From Siphonodentalium dalli (taxonomy: Eukaryota > Mollusca > Scaphopoda > Gadilida > Siphonodentaliidae), in contig CP136063.1 of assembly GCA_032622095.1 (NCBI GenBank), positions 75,063,980 to 75,127,979 on the forward strand: DNA of 64,000 bases, in the 5' to 3' direction. A program made the translations under genes and the position numbers. Positions 14,380-30,156 of the stretch are shown here, piece after piece. Below the pieces are notes generated by a model, which did no database searches, was not told where the DNA came from, and saw nothing but the letters and a program-made list of their open reading frames with translations. Numbering within the stretch: the first letter of the stretch is position 1; the number at the start of each line of letters is the position of its first letter.

Positions 14380-17300
14380 TCAACCTGATGATGAGTGCTC
14401 AATCATTACATCATGTATACATTCCTCAACCTGATGATGAGTGCTCAATCATTACATCATGTATATATATATACATTCCTCAACCTGATGATGAGTGCTC
14501 AATCATTACATCATGTATATATATATACATTCCTCAACCTGATGATGAGCGCTCAATCATTACATCATGTATATATATATACATTCCTCAACCTGATTAT
14601 GAGCGCTCAATCATTACATCATGTATACATATATACATTCCTCAACCTGATGATGAGTGCTCAATCATTGCATCATGTATATATATATACATTCCTCAAC
14701 CTGATGATGAGTGCTCAATCATTACATCATGTATATATATATACATTCCTCAACCTGATGATGAGTGCTCAATCATTGCATCATGTATATATATATACAT
14801 TCCTCAACCTGATGATGAGTGCTCAATCATTGCATCATGTATATATATATACATTCCTCAACCTGATGATGAGTGCTCAATCATTACATCATGTATACAT
14901 TCCTCAACCTGATGATGAGTGCTCAATCATTACATCATGTATATATATATACATTCCTCAATCTGATGATGAGTGCTCAATCATTACATCATGTATATAT
15001 ATATACATTCCTCAACCTGATTATGAGCGCTCAATCATTACATCATGTATACATATATACATTCCTCAACCTGATGATGAGTGCTCAATCATTACATCAT
15101 GTATATATATATATACATTCCTCAACCTGATGATGAGTGCTCAATCATTGCATCATGTATATATATATACATTCCTCAACCTGATGATGAGTGCTCAATC
15201 ATTGCATCATGTATATATATATACATTCCTCAACCTGATGATGAGCGCTCAATCATTACATCATGTATATATATACATTCCTCAACCTGATGATGAGTGC
15301 TCAATCATTGCATCATGTATATATATATACATTCCTCAACCTGATGATGAGTGCTCAATCATTACATCATGTATATATATATACATTCCTCAACCTGATG
15401 ATGAGTGCTCAATCATTGCATCATGTATATATATATACATTCCTCAACCTGATGATGAGTGCTCAATCATTGCATCATGTATATATATATACATTCCTCA
15501 ACCTGATGATGAGTGCTCAATCATTACATCATGTATATATATAAACATTCCTCAACCTGATGATGAGTGCTCAATCATTGCATCATGTATATATATATAC
15601 ATTCCTCAACCTGATGATGAGTGCTCAATCATTACATCATGTATACATATATACATTCCTCAACCTGATGATGAGTGCTCAATCATTACATCATGTATAC
15701 ATTCCTCAACCTGATGATGAGTGCTCAATCATTGCATCATGTATACATTCCTCAACCTGATGATGAGTGCTCAATCATTACATCATGTATATATTCCTTA
15801 ACCTGATGATGAGTGCTCAATCATTACATCATGTATACATATATACATTCCTCAACCTGATGATGAGCGCTCAATCATTACATCATGTATACATATATAC
15901 ATTCCTCAACCTGATGATGAGTGCTCAATCATTGCATCATGTATATATATATACATTCCTCAACCTGATGATGAGTGCTCAATCATTACATCATGTATAT
16001 ATATATACATTCCTCAACCTGATGATGAGTGCTCAATCATTGCATCATGTATACATATATACATTCCTCAACCTGATGATGAGTGCTCAATCATTGCATC
16101 ATGTATATATATATACATTCCTCAACCTGATGATGAGTGCTCAATCATTGCATCATGTATATATATATACATTCCTCAACCTGATGATGAGTGCTCAATC
16201 ATTACATCATGTATACATATATACATTCCTCAACCTGATGATGAGTGCTCAATCATTACATCATGTATACATTCCTCAACCTGATGATGAGTGCTCAATC
16301 ATTAGATCATGTATATATATATACATCCCTCAACCTGATGATGAGTGCTCAATCATTACATCATGTATACATATATACATTCCTCAACCTGATGATGAGT
16401 GCTCAATCATTACATCATGTATACATTCCTCAACCTGATGATGAGTGCTCAATCATTACATCATGTATATATATATACATTCCTCAACCTGATGATGAGT
16501 GCTCAATCATTACATCATGTATATATATATACATTCCTCAACCTGATGATGAGTGCTCAATCATTACATCATGTATATATATATACATTCCTCAACCTGA
16601 TGATGAGTGCTCAATCATTACATCATGTATATATATATACATTCCTCAACCTGATGATGAGTGCTCAATCATTACATCATGTATACATATATACATTCCT
16701 CAACCTGATGATGAGTGCTCAATCATTACATCATGTATACATATATACATTCCTCAACCTGATGATGAGCGCTCAATCATTACATCATGTATATATATAC
16801 ATTCCTCAACCTGATGATGAGTGCTCAATCATTACATCATGTATACATTCCTCAACCTGATGATGAGTGCTCAATCATTGCATCATGTATATATATATAC
16901 ATTCCTCAACCTGATGATGAGCGCTCAATCATTGCATCATGTATATATATATATACATTCCTCAACCTGATGATGAGCGCTCAATCATTGCATCATGTAT
17001 ATATATACATTCCTCAACCTGATTATGAGCGCTCAATCATTGCATCATGTATATATATATACATTCCTCAACCTGATGATGAGTGCTCAATCATTACATC
17101 ATGTATATATATACATTCCTCAACCTGATGATGAGTGCTCAATCATTACATCATGCATATATATACATTCCTCAACCTGATGATGAGCGCTCAATCATTA
17201 CATCATGTATATATACATTCCTCAACCTGATGATGAGCGCTCAATCATTACATCATGTATATATATATACATTCCTCAACCTGATGATGAGCGCTCAATC

Positions 17301-20300
17301 ATTACATCATGTATATATATATACATTCCTCAACCTGATGATGAGCGCTTAATCATTACATCATGTATATATATACATTCCTCAACCTGATGATGAGTGC
17401 TCAATCATTACATCATGTATATATATATACATTCCTCAACCTGATGATGAGCGCTCAATCATTACATCATGTATATATATATACATTCCTCAACCTGATG
17501 ATGAGCGCTCAATCATTTCATCATGTATATATATATACATTCCTCAACCTGATGATGAGCGCTCAATCATTACATCATGTATATATATACATTCCTCAAC
17601 CTGATGATGAGCGCTCAATCATTACATCATGTATATATATACATTCCTCAACCTGATGATGAGTGCTCAATCATTACATCATGTATATATATATACATTC
17701 CTCAACCTGATGATGAGCGCTCAATCATTACATCATGTATATATATACATTCCTCAACCTGATGATGAGCGCTCAATCATTACATCATGTATATATATAC
17801 ATTCCTCAACCTGATGATGAGTGCTCAATCATTACATCATGTATATATATATACATTCCTCAACCTGATGATGAGTGCTCAATCATTACATAATGTATAT
17901 ATATATACATTCCTCAACCTGATGATGAGCGCTCAATCATTACATCATGTATATATATACATTCCTCAACCTGATGATGAGCGCTCAATCATTACATCAT
18001 GTATATATATATACATTCCTCAACCTGATGATGAGCGCTCAATCATTACATCATGTATATATATACATTCCTCAACCTGATGATGAGCGCTCAATCATTA
18101 CATCATGTATATATATACATTCCTCAACCTGATGATGAGTGCTCAATCATTACATCATGTATATATATATACATTCCTCAACCTGATGATGAGTGCTCAA
18201 TCATTACATCATGTATATATATACATTCCTCAACCTGATGATGAGTGCTCAATCATTACATCATGTATATATATATACATTCCTCAACCTGATGATGAGC
18301 GCTCAATCATTACATCATGTATATATATACATTCCCCAACCTGATGATGAGCGCTCAATCATTACATCATGTATATATATACATTCCTCAACCTGATGAT
18401 GAGTGCTCAATCATTACATCATGTATATATATATACATTCCTCAACCTGATGATGAGCGCTCAATCATTACATCATGTATATATATACATTCCTCAACCT
18501 GATGATGAGCGCTCAATCATTACATCATGTATATATATATATATACATTCCTCAACCTGATGATGAGCGCTCAATCATTACATCATGTATATATATATAC
18601 ATTCCTCAACCTGATGATGAGCGCTCAATCATTACATCATGTATATATATATACATTCCTCAACCTGATGATGAGCGCTCAATCATTACATCATGTATAT
18701 ATATATACATTCCTCAACCTGATGATGAGCGCTCAATCATTACATCATGTATATATATACATTCCTCAACCTGATGATGAGTGCTCAATCATTGCATCAT
18801 GTATATATATATACATTCCTCAACCTGATGATGAGCGCTCAATCATTACATCATGTATATATATACATTCCTCAACCTGATGATGAGTGCTCAATCATTG
18901 CATCATGTATATATATATACATTCCTCAACCTGATGATGAGCGCTCAATCATTGCATCATGTATATATATATACATTCCTCAACCTGATGATGAGTGCTC
19001 AATCATTACATCATGTATATATATACATTCCTCAACCTGATGATGAGTGCTCAATCATTACATCATGTATATATATACATTCCTCAACCTGATGATGAGT
19101 GCTCAATCATTACATCATGTATATATATACATTCCTCAACCTGATGATGAGTGCTCAATCATTGCATCATGTATATATATACATTCCTCAATCTGATGAT
19201 GAGTGCTCAATCATTACATCATGTATATATATACATTCCTCAACCTGATGATGAGCGCTCAATCATTACATCATGTATATATATATACATTCCTCAACCT
19301 GATGATGAGCGCTCAATCATTACATCATGTATATATATATATACATTCCTCAACCTGATGATGAGTGCTCAATCATTACATCATGTATATATATATACAT
19401 TCCTCAACCTGATGATGAGTGCTCAATCATTACATCATGTATATATATACATTCCTCAACCTGATGATGAGCGCTCAACCATTACATCATGTATATATAT
19501 ATATACATTCCTCAACCTGATGATGAGTGCTCAATCATTACATCATGTATATATATACATTCCTCAACCTGATGATGAGCGCTCAATCATTACATCATGT
19601 ATATATATATACATTCCTCAACCTGATGATGAGCGCTCAATCATTACATCATGTATATATATATACATTCCTCAACCTGATGATGAGTGCTCAATCATTG
19701 CATCATGTATATATATATGCATTCCTCAACCTGATGATGAGCGCTCAATCATTACATCATGTATATATATACATTCCTCAACCTGATGATGAGCGCTCAA
19801 TCATTACATCATGTATATATATACATTCCTCAACCTGATGATGAGTGCTCAATCATTACATCATGTATATATATATACATTCCTCAACCTGATGATGAGC
19901 GCTCAATCATTACATCATGTATATATATATACATTCCTCAACCTGATGATGAGCGCTCAATCATTACATCATGTATATATATATACATTCCTCAACCTGA
20001 TGATGAGCGCTCAATCATTACATCATGTATACATTCCTCAACCTGATGATGAGCGCTCAATCATTACATCATGTATATATATACATTCCTCAACCTGATG
20101 ATGAGCGCTCAATCATTACATCATGTATACATTCCTCAACCTGATGATGAGTGCTCAATCATTGCATCATGTATATATATATACATTCCTCAACCTGATG
20201 ATGAGCGCTCAATCATTACATCATGTATATATATATACATTCCTCAACCTGATGATGAGTGCTCAATCATTGCATCATGTATATATATATACATTCCTCA

Positions 20301-23300
20301 ACCTGATGATGAGCGCTCAATCATTGCATCATGTATATATTCCTCAACCTGATGATGAGTGCTCAATCATTACATCATGTATACATATATACATTCCTCA
20401 ACCTGATGATGAGCGCTCAATCATTACATCATGTATATATATATACATTCCTCAACCTGATGATGAGCGCTCAATCATTACATCATGTATATATATACAT
20501 TCCTCAACCTGATGATGAGCGCTCAATCATTACATCATGTATACATTCCTCAACCTGATGATGAGTGCTCAATCATTGCATCATGTATATATATATACAT
20601 TCCTCAACCTGATGATGAGCGCTCAATCATTGCATCATGTATATATTCCTCAACCTGATGATGAGTGCTCAATCATTACATCATGTATACATATATACAT
20701 TCCTCAACCTGATGATGGGCGCTCAATCATTGCATCATGTATACATTCCTCAACCTGATGATGAGTGCTCAATCATTACATCATGTATATATATATATAC
20801 ATTCCTCAACCTGATGATGAGTGCTCAATCATTACATCATGTATACATATATACATTCCTCAACCTGATGATGAGTGCTCAATCATTGCATCATGTATAT
20901 ATATATACATTCCTCAACCTGATGATGAGTGCTCAATCATTACATCATGTATATATATATACATTCCTCAACCTGATGATGAGTGCTCAATCATTACATC
21001 ATGTATATATATATACATTCCTCAACCTGATGATGAGTGATCAATCATTGCATCATGTATATATATATACATTCCTCAACCTGATGATGAGTGCTCAATC
21101 ATTGCATCATGTATATATATATACATTCCTCAACCTGATGATGAGTGCTCAATCATTACATCATGTATATATATATACATTCATCAACCTGATGATGAGT
21201 GCTCAATCATTACATCATGTATATATATATACATTCCTCAACCTGATGATGAGCGCTCAATCATTACATCATGTATATATATATACATTCCTCAACCTGA
21301 TGATGAGCCCTCAATCATTACATCATGTATATATATATACATTCCTCAACCTGATGATGAGTGCTCAATCATTACATCATGTATATATATATACATTCCT
21401 CAACCTGATGATGAGTGCTCAATCATTGCATCATGTATATATATATACATTCCTCAACCTGATGATGAGTGCTCAATCATTGCATCATGTATATATATAT
21501 ACATTCCTCAACCTGATGATGAGTGCTCAATCATTACATCATGTATATATATATACATTCCTCAACCTGATGATGAGTGCTCAATCATTACATCATGTAT
21601 ATATATATACATTCCTCAACCTGATGATGAGCGCTCAATCATTACATCATGTATATATATACATTCCTCAACCTGATGATGAGTGCTCAATCATTGCATC
21701 ATGTATATATATACATTCCTCAACCTGATGATGAGCGCTCAATCATTACATCATGTATATATATATACATTCCTCAACCTGATGATGAGCGCTCAATCAT
21801 TACATCATGTATATATATACATTCCTCAACCTGATGATGAGTGCTCAATCATTACATCATGTATATATATATATACATTCCTCAACCTGATGATGAGCGC
21901 TCAATCATTACATCATGTATATATATATACATTCTTCAACCTGATGATGAGCGCTCAATCATTACATCATGTATATATATATACATTCCTCAACCTGATG
22001 ATGAGCGCTCAATCATTACATCATGTATATATATATACATTCCTCAACCTGATGATGAGCGCTCAATCATTACATCATGTATATATATACATTCCTCAAC
22101 CTGATGATGAGCGCTCAATCATTACATCATGTATATATATACATTCCTCAACCTGAGGATGAGCGCTCAATCATTGCATCATGTATATATATACATTCCT
22201 CAACCTGATGATGAGCGCTCAATCATTACATCATGTATATATATATACATTCCTCAACCTGATGATGAGCGCTCAATCATTACATCATGTATATATATAC
22301 ATTCCTCAACCTGATGATGAGCGCTCAATCATTACATCATGTATATATATACATTCCTCAACCTGATGATGAGCGCTCAATCATTGCATCATGTATATAT
22401 ATACATTCCTCAACCTGATGATGAGCGCTCAATCATTGCATCATGTATATATATACATTCCTCAACCTGATGATGAGCGCTCAATCATTACATCATGTAT
22501 ATATATATACATTCCTCAAACTGATGATGAGCGCTCAATCATTACATCATGTATATATATACATTCCTCAACAACCTGATGATGAGCGCTCAATCATTAC
22601 ATCATGTATACATATATACATTCCTCAACCTGATGATGAGCGCTCAATCATTACATCATGTATATATATACATTCCTCAACCTGATGATGAGCGCTCAAT
22701 CATTGCATCATGTATATATATACAATCCTCAACCTGATGATGAGCGCTCAATCATTACATCATGTATACATTCCTCAACCTGATGATGAGTGCTCAATCA
22801 TTGCATCATGTATATATATACATTCCTCAACCTGATGATGAGCGCTCAATCATTACATCATGTATATATATACATTCCTCAACCTGATGATGAGCGCTCA
22901 ATCATTACATCATGTATACATTCCTCAACCTGATGATGAGTGCTCAATCATTGCATCATGTATATATATATACATTCCTCAACCTGATGATGAGCGCTCA
23001 ATCATTACATCATGTATATATATATACATTCCTCAACCTGATGATGAGCGCTCAATCATTACATCATGTATACATTCCTCAACCTGATGATGAGTGCTCA
23101 AGCATTGCATCATGTATACATTCCTCAACATGATGATGAGTGCTCAATCATTACATCATGTATATATATACATTCCTCAACCTGATGATGAGCGCTCAAT
23201 CATTACATCATGTATATATATACATTCCTCAACCTGATGATGAGCGCTCAATCATTACATCATGTATACATTCCTCAACCTGATGATGAGTGCTCAATCA

Positions 23301-26040
23301 TTGCATCATGTATATATATACACATTCCTCAACCTGATGATGAGTGCTCAATCATTGCATCATGTATATATATATACATTCCTCAACCTGATGATGAGTG
23401 CTCAATCATTACATCATGTATATATATATACATTCCTCAACCTGATGATGAGCGCTCAATCATTACATCATGTATATATATACATTCCTCAACCTGATGA
23501 TGAGTGCTCAATCATTACATCATGTATATATATATACATTCCTCAACCTGATGATGAGCGCTCAGTCATTACATCATGTATATATATATACATTCCTCAA
23601 CCTGATGATGAGCGCTCAATCATTACATCATGTATATATATACATTCCTCAACCTGATGATGAGCGCTCAATCATTACATCATGTATATATATATACATT
23701 CCTCAACCTGATGATGAGCGCTCAATCATTACATCATGTATATATATATACATTCCTCAACCTGATGATGAGCGCTCAATCATTACATCATGTATATATA
23801 TACATTCCTCAACCTGATGATGAGCGCTCAATCATTACATCATGTATATATATACATTCCTCAACCTGATGATGAGCGCTCAATCATTACATCATGTATA
23901 TATATATACATTCCTCAACCTGATGATGAGCGCTCAATCATTACATCATGTATATATATACATTCCTCAACCTGATGATGAGCGCTCAATCATTACATCA
24001 TGTATATATATACATTCCTCAACCTGATGATGAGCGCTCAATCATTGCATCATGTATATATATACATTCCTCAACCTGATGATGAGCGCTCAATCATTAC
24101 ATCATGTATATATATATACATTCCTCAACCTGATGATGAGCGCTCAATCATTACATCATGTATATATATACATTCCTCAACCTGATGATGAGCGCTCAAT
24201 CATTACATCATGTATATATATACATTCCTCAACCTGATGATGAGCGCTCAATCATTGCATCATGTATATATACATTCCTCAACCTGATGGATGAGCGCTC
24301 AATCATTGCATCATGTATATATATACATTCCTCAACCTGATGATGAGCGCTCAATCATTACATCATGTATATATATATACATTCCTCAAACTGATGATGA
24401 GCGCTCAATCATTACATCATGTATATATATACATTCCTCAACCTGATGATGAGCGCTCAATCATTACATCATGTATACATATATACATTCCTCAACCTGA
24501 TGATGAGCGCTCAATCATTACATCATGTATATATATACATTCCTCAACCTGATGATGAGCGCTCAATCATTGCATCATGTATATATATACATTCCTCAAC
24601 CTGATGATGAGCGCTCAATCATTACATCATGTATACATTCCTCAACCTGATGATGAGTGCTCAATCATTGCATCATGTATATATATACATTCCTCAACCT
24701 GATGATGAGCGCTCAATCATTACATCATGTATATATATACATTCCTCAACCTGATGATGAGCGCTCAATCATTACATCATGTATACATTCCTCAACCTGA
24801 TGATGAGTGCTCAATCATTGCATCATGTATATATATATACATTCCTCAACCTGATGATGATCGCTCAATCATTACATCATGTATATATATATACATTCCT
24901 CAACCTGATGATGAGCGCTCAATCATTACATCATGTATACATTCCTCAACCTGATGATGAGTGCTCAATCATTGCATCATGTATACATTCCTCAACCTGA
25001 TGATGAGTGCTCAATCATTACATCATGTATATATATACATTCCTCAACCTGATGATGAGCGCTCAATCATTACATCATGTATATATATACATTCCTCAAC
25101 CTGATGATGAGCGCTCAATCATTACATCATGTATACATTCCTCAACCTGATGATGAGTGCTCAATCATTGCATCATGTATATATATATACATTCCTCAAC
25201 CTGATGATGAGTGCTCAATCATTGCATCATGTATATATATATACATTCCTCAACCTGATGATGAGTGCTCAATCATTACATCATGTATATATATATACAT
25301 TCCTCAACCTGATGATGAGCGCTCAATCATTACATCATGTATATATATACATTCCTCAACCTGATGATGAGTGCTCAATCATTACATCATGTATATATAT
25401 ATATACATTCCTCAACCTGATGATGAGCGCTCAATCATTACATCATGTATATATATATACATTCCTCAACCTGATGATGAGCGCTCAATCATTACATCAT
25501 GTATATATATATACTTTCCTCAACCTGATGATGAGCGCTCAATCATTACATCATGTATATATATATACATTCCTCAACCTGATGATGAGCGCTCAATCAT
25601 TACATCATGTATATATATATACATTCCTCAACCTGATGATGAGCGCTCAATCATTACATCATGTATATATATACATTCCTCAACCTGATGATGAGCGCTC
25701 AATCATTACATCATGTATATATATACATTCCTCAACCTGATGATGAGCGCTCAATCATTACATCATGTATATATATACATTCCTCAACCTGATGATGAGC
25801 GCTCAATCATTGCATCATGTATATATATACATTCCTCAACCTGATGATGAGCGCTCAATCATTACATCATGTATACATTCCTCAACCTGATGATGAGTGC
25901 TCAATCATTGCATCATGTATATATATACATTCCTCAACCTGATGATGAGCGCTCAATCATTACATCATGTATATATATACATTCCTCAACCTGATGATGA
26001 GCGCTCAATCATTACATCATGTATACATTCCTCAACCTGA
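14380..26040. repeat. Array zone C/D: 54- and 52-bp units, many with GCGCTC core
   Basis: Units of 54 and 52 bp dominate. From about 16.8 kb most units carry GCGCTC, which makes TGAGCGCTCA a perfect 10-bp palindrome. Because 54 is a multiple of 3, runs of 54-bp units stay open in two forward frames, giving apparent ORFs of up to 439 codons (14395-15714). Two blocks at about 22390-24150 and 24260-26020 are near copies at 1867-1870 bp offset. They share the CTCAAACTG variant at 22515 and 24385, and only the left copy has an extra AAC near 22571. Confidence 0.8.
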
Positions 26041-29000
26041 TGATGAGTGCTCAATCATTGCATCATGTATATATATACATTCCTCAACCTGATGATGAGT
26101 GCTCAATCATTGCATCATGTATATATATATACATTCCTCAACCTGATGATGAGCGCTCAATCATTGCATCATGTATATATTCCTCAACCTGATGATGAGT
26201 GCTCAATCATTGCATCATGTATAAATATATACATTCCTCAACCTGATGATGGGCGCTCAATCATTGCATCATGTATACATTCCTCAACCTGATGATGAGT
26301 GCTCAATCATTACATCATGTATATATATATACATTCCTCAACCTGATGATGAGTGCTCAATCATTACATCATGTATACATATATACATTCCTCAACCTGA
26401 TGATGAGTGCTCAATCATTACATCATGTATATATATATACATTCCTCAACCTGATGATGAGTGCTCAATCATTACATCATGTATATATATATACATTCCT
26501 CAACCTGATGATGAGAGCTCAATCATTGCATCATGTATATAAATATATACATTCCTCAACCTGATGATGAGCGCTCAATCATTACATCATGTATATATAT
26601 ACATTCCTCAACCTGATGATGAGTGCTCAATCATTACATCATGTATACATATATACATTCCTCAACCTGATGATGAGTGCTCAATCATTGCATCATGTAT
26701 ATATATATACATTCCTCAACCTGATGATGAGTGCTCAATCATTACATCATGTATATATATATACATTCCTCAACCTGATGATGAGTGCTCAATCATTACA
26801 TCATGTATATATATATACATTTCTCAACCTGATGATGAGTGCTCAATCATTACATCATGTATACATATATACATTCCTCAACCTGATGATGAGCGCTCAA
26901 TCATTGCATCATGTATATATATATACATTCCTCAACCTGATGATGGGCGCTCAATCATTGCATCATGTATACATTCCTCAACCTGATGATGAGTGCTCAA
27001 TCATTACATCATGAATATATATATACATTCCTCAACCTGATGATGAGTGCTCAATCATTACATCATGTATACATATATACATTCCTCAACCTGATGATGA
27101 GTGCTCAATCATTGCATCATGTATATATATATACATTCCTCAACCTGATGATGAGTGCTCAATCATTACATCATGTATATATATACATTCCTCAACCTGA
27201 TGATGAGTGCTCAATCATTACATCATGTATATATATATACATTCCTCAACCTGATGATGAGTGCTCAATCATTACATCATGTATACATATATACATTCCT
27301 CAACCTGATGATGAGTGCTCAATCATTGCATCATGTATATATATATACATTCCTCAACCTGATGATGAGTGCTCAATCATTACATCATGTATATATATAT
27401 ATATACATTCCTCAACCTGATGATGAGTGCTCAATCATTGCATCATGTATACATATATACATTCCTCAACCTGATGATGAGTGCTCAATCATTGCATCAT
27501 GTATATATATATACATTCCTCAACCTGATGATGAGCGCTCAATCATTACATCATGTATATATTCCTCAACCTGATGATGAGTGCTCAATCATTACATCAT
27601 GTATACATATATACATTCCTCAACCTGATGATGGGCGCTCAATCATTGCATCATGTATACATTCCTCAACCTGATGATGAGTGCTCAATCATTACATCAT
27701 GTATACATATATACATTCCTCAACCTGATGATGAGTGCTCAATCATTGCATCATTTATATATATATACATTCCTCAACCTGATGATGAGTGCTCAATCAT
27801 TACATCATGTATATATACATTCCTCAACCTGATGATGAGTGCTCAATCATTGCATCATGTATATATATATACATTCCTCAACCTGATGATGAGTGCTCAA
27901 TCATTACATCATGTATACATTCCTCAACCTGATGATGAGTGCTCAATCATTACATCATGTATACATATATACATTCCTCAACCTGATGGATGAGTGCTCA
28001 ATCATTGCATCATGTATATATATATACATTCCTCAACCTGATGATGAGCGCTCAATCATTACATCATGTATACATTCCTCAACCTGATGATGAGTGCTCA
28101 ATCATTACATCATGTATATATATATACATTCCTCAACCTGATGATGAGTGCTCAATCATTACATCATGTATATATATATATATTCCTCAACCTGATGATG
28201 AGTGCTCAATCATTACATCATGTATACATTCCTCAACCTGATGATGAGTGCTCAATCATTACATCATGTATACATATATACATTCCTCAACCTGATGATG
28301 AGTGCTCAATCATTGCATCATGTATATATATATACATTCCTCAACCTGATGATGAGTGCTCAATCATTACATCATGTATATATATATATACATTCCTCAA
28401 CCTGATGATGAGTGCTCAATCATTGCATCATGTATATATATATACATTCCTCAACCTGATGATGAGCGCTCAATCATTACATCATGTATATATATATACA
28501 TTCCTCAACCTGATGATGAGCGCTCAATCATTGCATCATGTATATATATATACATTCCTCAACCTGATGATGAGCGCTCAATCATTACATCATGTATACA
28601 TATATACATTCCTCAACCTGATGATGAGTGCTCAATCATTGCATCATGTATATATATATACATTCCTCAACCTGATGATGAGCGCTCAATCATTACATCA
28701 TGTATATATTCCTCAACCTGATGATGAGTGCTCAATCATTACATCATGTATACATATATACATTCCTCAACCTGAAGATGGGCGCTCAATCATTGCATCA
28801 TGTATACATTCCTCAACCTGATGATGAGTGCTCAATCATTACATCATGTATATATATATACATTCCTCAACCTGATGATGAGTGCTCAATCATTGCATCA
28901 TGTATATATATATATATTCCTCAACCTGATGATGAGCGCTCAATCATTACATCATGTATATATATATACATTCCTCAACCTGATGATGAGCGCTCAATCA

Positions 29001-30156
29001 TTGCATCATGTATATATATATACATTCCTCAACCTGATGATGAGTGCTCAATCATTGCATCATGTATATATTCCTCAACCTGATGATGAGCGCTCAATCA
29101 TCACATCATGTATATATATATATACATTCCTCAACCTGATGATGAGCGCTCAATCATTACATCATGTATATATATATACATTCCTCAACCTGATGATGAG
29201 TGCTCAATCATTGCATCATGTATATATATATACATTCCTCAACCTGATGATGAGCGCTCAATCATTACATCATGTATATATTCTTCAACCTGATGATGAG
29301 TGCTCAATCATTACATCATGTATACATATATACATTCCTCAACCTGATGATGGGCGCTCAATCATTGCATCATGTATACATTCCTCAACCTGATGATGAG
29401 TGCTCAATCATTACATCATGTATACATATATACATTCCTCAACCTGATGATGGGCGCTCAATCATTGCATCATGTATACATTCCTCAACCTGATGATGAG
29501 TGCTCAATCATTACATCATGTATACATATATACATTCCTCAACCTGATGATGAGTGCTCAATCATTACATCATGTATACATTCCTCAACCTGATGATGAG
29601 TGCTCAATCATTGCATCATGTATACATATATACATTCCTCAACCTGATGATGAGTGCTCAATCATTACATGATGTATACATTCCTCAACCTGATGATGAG
29701 TGCTCAATCATTGCATCATGTATACATATATACATTCCTCAACCTGATGATGAGTGCTCAATCATTACATCATGTATACATTCCTCAACCTGATGATGAG
29801 TGCTCAATCATTACATCATGTATACATATATACATTCCTCAACCTGATGATGAGTGCTCAATCATTGCATCATGTATATATATATACATTCCTCAACCTG
29901 ATGATGAGCGCTCAATCATTACATCATGTTACATATATACATTCCTCAACCTGATGATGAGTGCTCAATCATTGCATCATGTATATATATATACATTCCT
30001 CAACCTGATGATGAGTGCTCAATCATTGCATCATGTATATATATACATTCCTCAACCTGATGATGAGTGCTCAATCATTACATCATGTATATATATACAT
30101 TCCTCAACCTGATGATGAGTGCTCAATCATTACATCATGTATACATTCCTCAACCT
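24400..30156. repeat. 6.1-kb super-repeat, copy a
   Basis: The right half of the array repeats a block of about 6.06-6.11 kb. Landmark variants inside this copy are an ACTTTCC unit at 25514, ATAAATATAT at 26222, CATTTATAT at about 27752, ATCACATC at about 29100, and a closing CTGACGATGAG at 30157. The left limit is approximate. Confidence 0.82.
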
